Positions 57,027-64,000 of a DNA stretch of 64,000 nt are shown piece by piece. The notes beneath the pieces were generated by a model. The model was not told the DNA's origin. It saw only the letters and a list, made by a program, of their open reading frames with translations, and did not search any database. Origin of the DNA: Dendrobium chrysotoxum (Eukaryota; Streptophyta; Magnoliopsida; Asparagales; Orchidaceae); contig CM034307.1 in assembly GCA_019925795.1 (NCBI GenBank), positions 66,898,864 through 66,962,863 on the forward strand, read 5' to 3'. The first letter of the stretch is position 1. Every line of letters starts with the position of its first letter. A program made the position numbers and the translations under genes.

Positions 57027-57417
57027 TGATATATCATCAAAAAATCATCTTGATCAGACACGAATCTCGAGGCAAAAGCAGCTTGAGAAGCTTCAAAAAT
57101 TAATTTGGAGACCACATGAACTCTGATTTCAACAAACTAATAGTCGAACTGAACGTCTCGGATATACGAACCCATCGACACCAAATTCGACTCAATCTGA
57201 GCCCAAATCAAGGATCTGAAGCGCTATTGTAAAGTTCAAACCACAATTTGAGTTAGCAAACGGTCTCTGATTTTGACGAGCTTATAGTCAAATCGAGCGG
57301 CTCGACGAGACGAATCCAACGAGCCCAAGATCACTAAATTCAAAAATCATTTAGGCCTTTAAATATCTGATGAACGATCCACGATCAAGGGATTCAATAT
57401 CGACCGTCCATCCAAAC
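57027..57417 (+). repeat. Right LTR of the gag-only element, first 391 bp
   Basis: Matches 51982-52372 almost base for base, then breaks at CCAAAC against the start of the copia LTR. Confidence 0.93.
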
Positions 57418-57734
57418 TGAAAGTTCGATAGGGATGTTAAGCCCTAGTGAACTAGTCCCGAGGCTAACCAAGAGGGGGGGGGGGGTGAATTGATTATTTA
57501 AAAATTTCACGATAACAATGAAAATCTTTTTATAACGTGCAGCGAAAATGAATTAAAACAACGATAAAAAGATCAACCACAGATATTCACCCAAGCAGTT
57601 AATATCAGAAAAGTAAAGTGCAAAACTGAATCAGAAAAGCAAACCAGATTTTATGGTGGTTCGGTCAACTTGACCTACGTCCACTCCCCGGAGCCTCCCC
57701 TCCGGGTATTGAACTAAACAAAAGTGTCTCTCCT

Positions 57735-57930
57735 TTTGCTCCCACAACAAGGCGGAGAAGCCTGTACCAAAACCTCCTTTTCACCACACGGTGAGGCAGA
57801 GAACCCGACCTCCTTTCGCTTCCTCCTGAAGCAGGCAGAGAACCTTAGAACTCCTTTCGCTTCCTCCTGAAGCAGGCAGAGAACCTTCGAACTCCTTTTG
57901 TTTCCACCTGAAGCGGGCAGAGAACCCCGG
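57735..57930 (-). repeat. 41-bp tandem repeat in the SIRE-like LTR
   Basis: GGCAGAGAACC recurs at 57794, 57834, 57875 and 57916, with CTCCTTTCGCTTCC in each unit. Open frames here (for example 57714-58166 minus) are products of the repeat. Confidence 0.85.
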
Positions 57931-58186
57931 ATCTTCTTGCGAACGATCCTCCCACGACTAGACGAAAGACGACGAGTGGAGAAGACGACTCTGATCCGTG
58001 CTCGGAGCAACCTTAGTGAATCCCTCACTAACTCCCCCTCACAAGATCTTCTCTCTCTCTCCCAACTCTCTCTCTCTCTAGGGTTTCTCAGGGAAGGAAG
58101 GCAGCAAAAGATTTTTCCAAAAATTGGAAAAAGTTCTTTTAAAGGAGGGCTTAAAATTTGCCCCAAATCTCAACTGGTCGGCCAAG

Positions 58187-58831
58187 ATCGTCCAGGACGA
58201 TCGATAGATCGTCCTGTACGATCAGTTCAAATTCAGCTGTTTCAGCCTGGACGATTAGGCCCTTCTAGACGATCAGTATAAAAAATTGTTCATATCGTCC
58301 TGTACGATCCTGCGATCGTCCGGGACGATTAGTGCAAATCGAGAAAAATCGTCCAGAAGACAGTTCGGGTCGTCCAGAGAAATCTGTGCTGGACGACCAA
58401 AAAATGACTTGATCGTCCAGGGTCATCGTCCTGTACGATTAGTTCAAAAAGGCCCCAAATCGTCCTGAACACAGTTCGGGTCGTACAGCTGAAATGCACT
58501 AAACGATCATGATCGTCCAGGACGATATGATCGTATCAACCAAAAATAAATTGCTTTCCTTAATTACCAGATTAAGTTAGGCATGATTGTACTGAATCGT
58601 CCAGGACGATACACGTATCGTCCGGGATGATCAGACCAAGTATCTAAAAATAAGAACTTGCCTAACTTGATCTGGCGGCTGAGAATTTCTGATTTGGGCA
58701 TATCGTCCCGTACGATCCAGAGATCGTCCAGGACGATCTGCTTAATCAGACCCTCTTAACTTAGTCGCCATAATTAGGGTTTCTGTTTTGGCTGGATCGT
58801 CCAGGACGATGTGGAAATCGTCCAGGACGAT
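58187..58831. repeat. Array of twelve 15-bp near-palindromes ATCGTCC-N-GGACGAT
   Basis: Full units start at 58187, 58208, 58294, 58315, 58425, 58512, 58596, 58617, 58702, 58723, 58796 and 58817. Six are ATCGTCCAGGACGAT; others are ATCGTCCTGTACGAT, ATCGTCCCGTACGAT, ATCGTCCGGGACGAT and ATCGTCCGGGATGAT. Several pairs are spaced 21 bp. Additional half or imperfect sites lie between. Confidence 0.97.
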
Positions 58832-59083
58832 CTGAACAAAAATTTGAACAGAAACTCTAATTTACTCAATCTCTCTCCCTGAGTGTGTGTGTGCAAGGTT
58901 ACTTAGCTAGGGAATCAGTTACATTACAATTGACTCAATAAAAAGAAAAATCATACATTTGACACACTTGGACCCGATCTTGAGTTGGCTTGAGTGGCTC
59001 GCGGTCTTTTGTGCCTGAAACAGATTAGCCAAGCAAAATATACTGGAAACATGTTTGTCATCATCAAAACCAGATTTGCAACA

Positions 59084-60589
59084 ATCTCCCCCTTTTTGAT
59101 GATGGCAAATATTTGTTAAGTAGTCTGAAAATAAAAGTAAACTAGGAGATCAAATAAAATAAACATTTTTTTTAAAATTTTCATTTAACAGCTAAAACTC
59201 AGAAAACAGAAACAGACACGACTACAACTGACTCCCCATTTTGACATCACAAAAAGGAGGAGAAAAAACAGAACACGGAAATAAAACATAAATAGAACAA
59301 CTACAAAACAGGAAAATCAGAATTTTTTCTTGATTTTAGATTCAAAAACCAATGACAGGACGATTGACAGCGCTGAAATCCAGAAAATGTTGGAAATAAT
59401 CAACTTTCGTAACTCCGACCCCGGGCACCTTATCGATGCAAACCTCTTTCAACACAAAAATCTGATTCAAAAGAAAAGACATTAGATTTGAAAAGAGATC
59501 CTTTCAAGCCTCGTTCCAGAAAAATATCAGATATAATAGTGTTACAAAGTAAAAAAAATTAGAAATCGGGATTTTCAAAACTCAAGCTTTTGAAAATATT
59601 AAGTGGCGCACAGATTTCTCTAAGACATTTAACAATCTGAAAGGGAAGAAAGCTTGTTTTGGGCTCATTTTGTGCCTCTTTTTCAAATTGGTTGGCGCTT
59701 TACGCATCTTTTGATTTTTGATACACTTTGTGTATCCAATTTGACAATTTCGCATCTTTTCAGTTTTGGGCTCATTTTATGCCTCTTTTTCAAATTATCT
59801 GGCGCACTGCGCATCTTTTATAAGCTTTCTCCTTTTCATAATCATTAAAGAGTCTCAGCTGTGAGATTATCTTCCAAACATAGGAGATGACTCTCCGCAG
59901 TAAGGAAGAATGATTCACAAAACAAAAGCCATACAACATATGATAAATGCAATCACTTGGTTTAGAAAATCAAACTAATGACTCAAGACTTTGAAAAACA
60001 CTATTGATATGAGGCAGATTACTGTAGGAAGATAAAATAATCTCTATTTCAAAAACTATCATTTTAATTTTGAAGAGGATTTTTATTCAAAAGAAACTAC
60101 ACACCAGTAAAGGAGTTAGAGGAAGAGAAACAATTATCAATGTTTCTTCCCTTTAACAGATTCAGCGAAGTCAATCACTGCTTACCAGCTTCCAAACCAA
60201 AATAAGGTAAAAACTCCCAGTCAAAAATTCAGATCATCAGAAGTAGTGAGCGGTGATCAGATCTTGAAAAGCATAAAACAGTAAGTGCAAGATATGAACC
60301 AGTAAATAAATAAAAACAGGTAGAAAATCACAGCAAAGTAATTACTCAAATCAAACTAATAGTAAGGCTAACACAGAAATCAGCAGAAGAAATAAAATCA
60401 ACTAAAAGCAAATAATCCAACCAAAACTAACTAACAGAAATCAGAAATCAGAATACCAAAACTAACTAACAGAAATCAGAAATCAGAATACCAAAACTAA
60501 CTAACAGAAATCAGAAATCAGAATACGAAAGCTAACTAACAGAAATCAGAATACCAATCAGAACAATCATAAATCAGCAGTCATCAGAA
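59084..60589 (-). other. Untranslated stretch between pol and the 3' LTR of the SIRE-like element
   Basis: No envelope-like reading frame was recognised, although SIRE elements often have extra sequence here. It holds the 35-bp repeat at 60421-60555 and a CGCATCTTTT..TTTTGGGCTCATTTTGTGC duplicated block near 59660-59820. Confidence 0.6.
60421..60555 (-). repeat. 35-bp tandem repeat, nearly four units
   Basis: CCAAAACTAACTAACAGAAA recurs at 60421, 60456 and 60491, and as CGAAAGCTAAC at 60526. Confidence 0.95.
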
Positions 60590-63500
60590 TCAAGCATTTA
60601 TATCAATCACTCCTAATCTGGTTCTCAAAATGCTGAATGAGTCAAAGGTCAGTGGTTTAGTGAATATGTCAGCCAGCTGATTTTCAGTTGCTATGTGATG
60701 TAGCTCAATGTCCCCTTTTGTAACATGGTCCCTAATGAAGTGATGCCTAATATCAATGTGTTTGGTCCTAGAATGTTGGATTGGATTCTTAGAGATACAG
60801 ATGGCACTAGTATTATCACACAGAATATAAATTGTGCCAACATGTACTCCTAAATTCAAGACTTATTGCTTCAACCAAAGAACTTGGGCCACACAACTTC
60901 CTAAGGCAATGTACTCAGCTTCAGCAGTGGAAAGTGCAACTGAGTTCTGTTTTCTACTGGACCAGGAGACTAACGACTATCCTATGAATTGACAAGTCCC
61001 AGAAGTACTCTTCCTATCCACCCTACACCCCGCAAAATCAGAATCAGAATATCCAATGATCTCAAAAGAGGTGCTGTGCCTAGGGTACCAAATTCCTAGG
61101 TTTGGGGTTCCTAAAAGATATCTAAGAATTCTCTTAACAGTAGTCAGGTGGGACTCTTTAGGATCAGCCTGAAACCTAGCACAAAGACAGATACTAAACA
61201 TGATATCAGGTCGGCTAGCAGTCAGGTAAAGCAGTGAACCTATTATCCCTCTATACTTCTTCTGATCAACAGATTTTCCATTTGAATCCTTATCTAACTG
61301 AACTGAGGAGGGCATGGGAGTATTGATTGGCTTGGCTTTGTCCATTTCATATTTCTTCAAAATGTCCTTAGTGTATTTTGATTGATTGAGAAAGGTTCCA
61401 TCATCCGTTTGCCTTATGCTAAACCCCAAAAACTAGGACAATTCTCCCATCATACTCATTTCAAACTCCTTACTCATCATTTTAGAAAACTCTTCACATA
61501 AATATTTATCAGAAGATCCAAAAATTATATCATCAACATAGATCTGGAAAATGAGTAAGTCATCCCCTAATCTCCTCAGAAAAAGGGTGGTGTCTACGCT
61601 CCCCTTAACAAACTCTCTTTCTAACAGGAATGTGCTAAGCCTCTCATACCAAGCTCTGGGTGCCTGTTTCAATCCATATAAGGCCTTTTTTAATTTATAG
61701 ACATGACTTGGATATTGGGAACTCTCAAAACCTGGGGGTTGTTCTACAAATACATCCTCCTTAATTACCCCATTTAAAAAGGCACTCTTAACATCCATTT
61801 GAAACAGCTTAAATCCCTTATAACAGACAAAGGCTAGTAGCACTCTAATGACTTCCAATCTAGCTACATGGGCAAAAGTCTCCTCAAAATCAATTCCTTC
61901 TATCTGATTATACCCCTTAGCCACCAATCTTGCCTTATTTCTCACCACCACATTAGAATCATTCATCTTATTCTTAAAGACCCACTTGGTTCTCACAATA
62001 CTTTAATTTTTAGGTCTTTCTACTAACTCCCAAACATCATTCCTTACAAATTGATTCAATTCTTCCTGCATAGCTAAAATCCAAAATTCATCCGACAGGG
62101 CTTGATTGATGTTGGTGGGTTCAGTCATTGAGATAAAGGCAGAATGGTTTACTTCCTTCCTAAGTCCATGCCTAGTCCTAACACCTTCAGAAGGGTCTCC
62201 TAAGATCAGTTCTTTAGGATGACTCAAAGAATATCTCCAATCTCTAGGCAACTCGGTTTGAGGTTCTACCCTTTCCTCCAAATTTGTATTTCCAACTCCT
62301 TGGGTAACCTCAATAATCTCTTCATCTTCAACTTCAGATCTAGACTCCTTAGGATCAGATTCATCAAACACTACATGGGTTATTTCTTCCACCACCAAAG
62401 TCCTCCTATTGAACACCCTAAAGGATTTCCCCACACTTGAATATCCTAAGAACACTCCTTCATCAGATTTGGGGTCAAATTTTCCTAAGGGTGACTTCCC
62501 GTTGTTCAGAATGAAAACTTTACAGCCAAAGACATGGAGGTGGGACAGATTTGGAGTTCTACCCTTAATGATTTCATAAGTTGTCTTGTTCTGTTTAACT
62601 CTCACATTCACCCTATTCAGCACATAACAGGCAGTGTTCACCGCTTCAGCCCAAAAGTATTTTGGAAGTGAATACTCGGCAAGCATGGCTCTAGCGGCTT
62701 CCACTAAAGTCCTGTTCTTCCTTTCAGCTACCCCGTTCTGCTGAGGGGTCCTAGGAGCTGAAAAATTGTGACTAATCTCATGATCCTCACAAAAACTTCC
62801 AAATCTTTCATTTTTAAACTCCCCTCCATGATCACTATGGATGGTAATAATCTCACATCCTAACTTCTTCTGAATCCAAGTAGAGAAGGATCTAAACTCA
62901 TCAAATGACTCAGATTTATGTGACAAAAACTTAACCCAAGTGAACCTTGAATAATCATCTACAATCACAAAACCATAGACTCTCCCCCCTAAGCTGGCAG
63001 TGCTAATGGGTCCAAAGAGGTCCATGTGAAGAACTTCTAAAGGTCTAGAGGTGCTAATGTCCTTAGCAGAGTGAAAAGAGGACTGGACTTGCTTCCCCAA
63101 CTGACAGGCATCACACAGGTGATCCTTAGTAAACTTAAGCTTGGGCACACCTCTAACTAAGTCCTTTTGGGTGACTCTCCTAAGGGTTTTCATACTGGCA
63201 TGACACAATCTCCTATGCCATAACCAAGACTCATCAACAGCAGTTTTTAAGCAAATTGAATTATCAGATTTAATGCTACTTACATCCAGCTTGTAGACGT
63301 TGTTGATCTTTTGCCCCTGCAAAACAACTTCATCATTTAAGCTTAAAATGCAGCAAGTGGGCAGGAATTTGATGCTGTATCCCTTATCACAGAGTTGACT
63401 TATGCTCAGCAGGTTGTGTTTCAGTCCATCTACAAGCAAAATATTATCAATCATAAAGTTCTTTGAATCACCAATTATACCTGTGCCTACCACCTTCATG

Positions 63501-63640
63501 GTGGTGTTATCTCCAAGTGTAACCTTGCCTCCATCTCTGGCCTCCAGCAAAATGAACTGATTTGCATCTCCAGTCATATGTCTAGAACATCCGCTGTCCA
63601 GGTACCACATGCTCTCACGAGGTCTTGTGTGAGAGCACAC
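60590..63640 (-). pseudogene. Copia pol (protease, integrase, RT, RNase H) with four in-frame stops
   Basis: Protease: WYLDSGCSRHMTGD near 63600. Integrase: WHRRLCHASM, LCDACQLGKQ, HMDLFGP, SDHGGEFKN and NGVAERKNRTL (63200-62650). RT: TKWVFKNKMND, QMDVKSAFLNG and the catalytic IYVDDIIFGS at about 61535. RNase H: GYSDSDFAGCRVDRKSTSG (about 61040) and LADIFTKPL (about 60650). All four stretches are in one frame, broken only by TAA at 62003, TAG at 61433, TAG at about 60979 and a TAA near 60863. Catalytic residues of RT and integrase are all present, so inactivation is recent and by point changes. Confidence 0.93.
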
Positions 63641-64000
63641 CTACAAAAGTATCAAACGTCAGTCTTAGGAACCCAAACAGGTTTGGGTTCCTTCTTATGA
63701 AAGAAGAATGCAATACATGCGTGCTGTGCTGTGAAACAGACAGTTTGGGTTTCCATACCCAATGTGTACTACGGTGAACAGTACAGGTGTGAGAAATATG
63801 TCCTAACATGCCACATGAAAAACATCTAACACCAGGAAAAGGGTTAACTAATCTACGTGGATGATAGTGCCTCTTCCTAGATGTATATGAAACATGCTTT
63901 GAAGAACTTGCAACAGATTTTTCAAAAGGTGGCGGTGCATAAAACTATTCAAAAGTAGGCGGTGTTTTGTTCTTTTCAAAAGCACTGGTCTTTACTTTTA
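63641..64000 (-). pseudogene. End of copia gag with zinc knuckle (partial)
   Basis: On the minus strand CFSCGMLGHISHTC (CX2CX4HX4C) lies at about 63780-63821, the nucleocapsid zinc knuckle. The gag frame reaches a TGA at 63615-63617, while protease is read in another frame, so a frameshift separates gag from pol here. The rest of gag and the 5' LTR lie past the window. Confidence 0.8.

Larger units (their letters stand above)
51982..57417 (+). mobile_element. Gag-only LTR retrotransposon (TR-GAG type, gypsy-derived), right LTR interrupted
   Basis: A 991-bp left LTR (51982-52972) and the first 391 bp of the right LTR (57027-57417) align without gaps at a constant offset of 5045. Between them are a primer-binding site, a gag gene, an 86-bp tandem repeat, further repetitive non-coding DNA and a purine tract AAAATAGGGGGGCAAC (57011-57026). 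There is no protease, RT or integrase, so it depended on an autonomous partner. The right LTR stops at the edge of the copia element at 57418; its remainder should lie beyond the window. Confidence 0.9.
57418..59083 (-). repeat. 3' LTR of the SIRE-like element (1,666 bp)
   Basis: Minus strand: begins TGTTGCAAATCTGG at 59083 and ends GAACTTTCA at 57418. It contains the palindrome array (58187-58831) in its U3 part, a TATA-like CTTTTAAAGG complement near 58136-58145 and a 41-bp repeat further downstream. Confidence 0.85.
57418..64000 (-). mobile_element. SIRE/Maximus-like Ty1/copia retrotransposon, 3' portion
   Basis: On the minus strand the window holds, from right to left, the end of gag, protease, integrase, RT, RNase H, a 1.5-kb untranslated stretch, a purine tract AAAAAGGGGGAGA (about 59086-59098) and the complete 3' LTR (57418-59083). 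Integrase before RT is the copia order. Long LTRs, a long 3' non-coding stretch and motifs such as FGCKVFILNNGK..LGKFDPKSDEGVFLGYS point to SIRE. It inserted into the right LTR of the gag-only element and is therefore younger than it. Confidence 0.92.

Noticed and set aside
57714..58281. 150-aa and 127-aa overlapping frames
   Set aside because: Both lie in the LTR of the SIRE-like element, over a 41-bp repeat and the palindrome array. No start context or domain.
58187..58831. Possible CRISPR-like array of palindromes
   Set aside because: Spacing is irregular, the motif lies inside a plant LTR, and no associated genes exist. Better seen as a regulatory repeat.

Overview
The window is a stretch of AT-rich plant nuclear DNA from a flowering plant. 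The evidence is four DUF3774 wound-induced genes, a first exon that reads like a chloroplast transit peptide, and plant-type transposons of almost every class (RTE and L1 LINEs, Ty3/gypsy, SIRE-like Ty1/copia, hAT, CACTA, Tourist-like MITEs). Family composition alone does not fix the lineage. Host coding DNA is only about 1.3 kb; transposons and their relics fill most of the rest.

Layout. 1-3.9 kb: minus-strand host gene. Its first coding exon is at 3544-3706, and its first intron carries a full-length RTE LINE (68-3226, 19-20 bp target duplication); later exons lie left of the window. 4.4-5.4 kb: decayed LTR. 6.58-14.79 kb: 8.2 kb CACTA element with a GAT duplication and no transposase. 15.0-15.95 kb: cluster of tiny hairpin MITEs. 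16.53-21.66 kb: complete but dead Ty3/gypsy element with 300-bp LTRs. 22.3-28.1 kb: wound-induced genes A and B with a hAT MITE between them. 28.5-30.3 kb: solo LTR (GGTCT duplication). 30.5-34.7 kb: RTE 3' fragment, a GC-rich hAT-related piece and a second, inverted RTE copy. 34.7-39.2 kb: unassigned relic DNA, a 0.37-kb tandem duplication and a Tourist-like element. 39.7-40.3 kb: wound-induced gene C. 40.4-48.15 kb: L1 LINE interrupted by a 4.7-kb hAT element (8-bp duplication, recognisable three-exon transposase). 48.4-50.7 kb: decayed hAT-like element and an LTR relic with a nested Tourist-like element. 51.1-51.6 kb: gene D. 51.98-57.42 kb: gag-only LTR element whose right LTR is cut by a minus-strand SIRE-like copia element running from 57.42 kb past the end.

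The four wound-induced genes share orientation, length (91-95 aa) and proximal promoter. Their 3' flanks and variable residues pair A with C and B with D, so the cluster looks like a duplicated two-gene block later inflated by transposons. Each promoter has an inverted pair of sites resembling the hypoxia-responsive promoter element, with one exact match upstream of gene D.

The most unusual structures are the array of twelve 15-bp near-palindromes in the U3 of the SIRE-like LTR, the paired HRPE-like sites, and an LTR family that carries a different minisatellite in each copy at the same place downstream of its TATA box.
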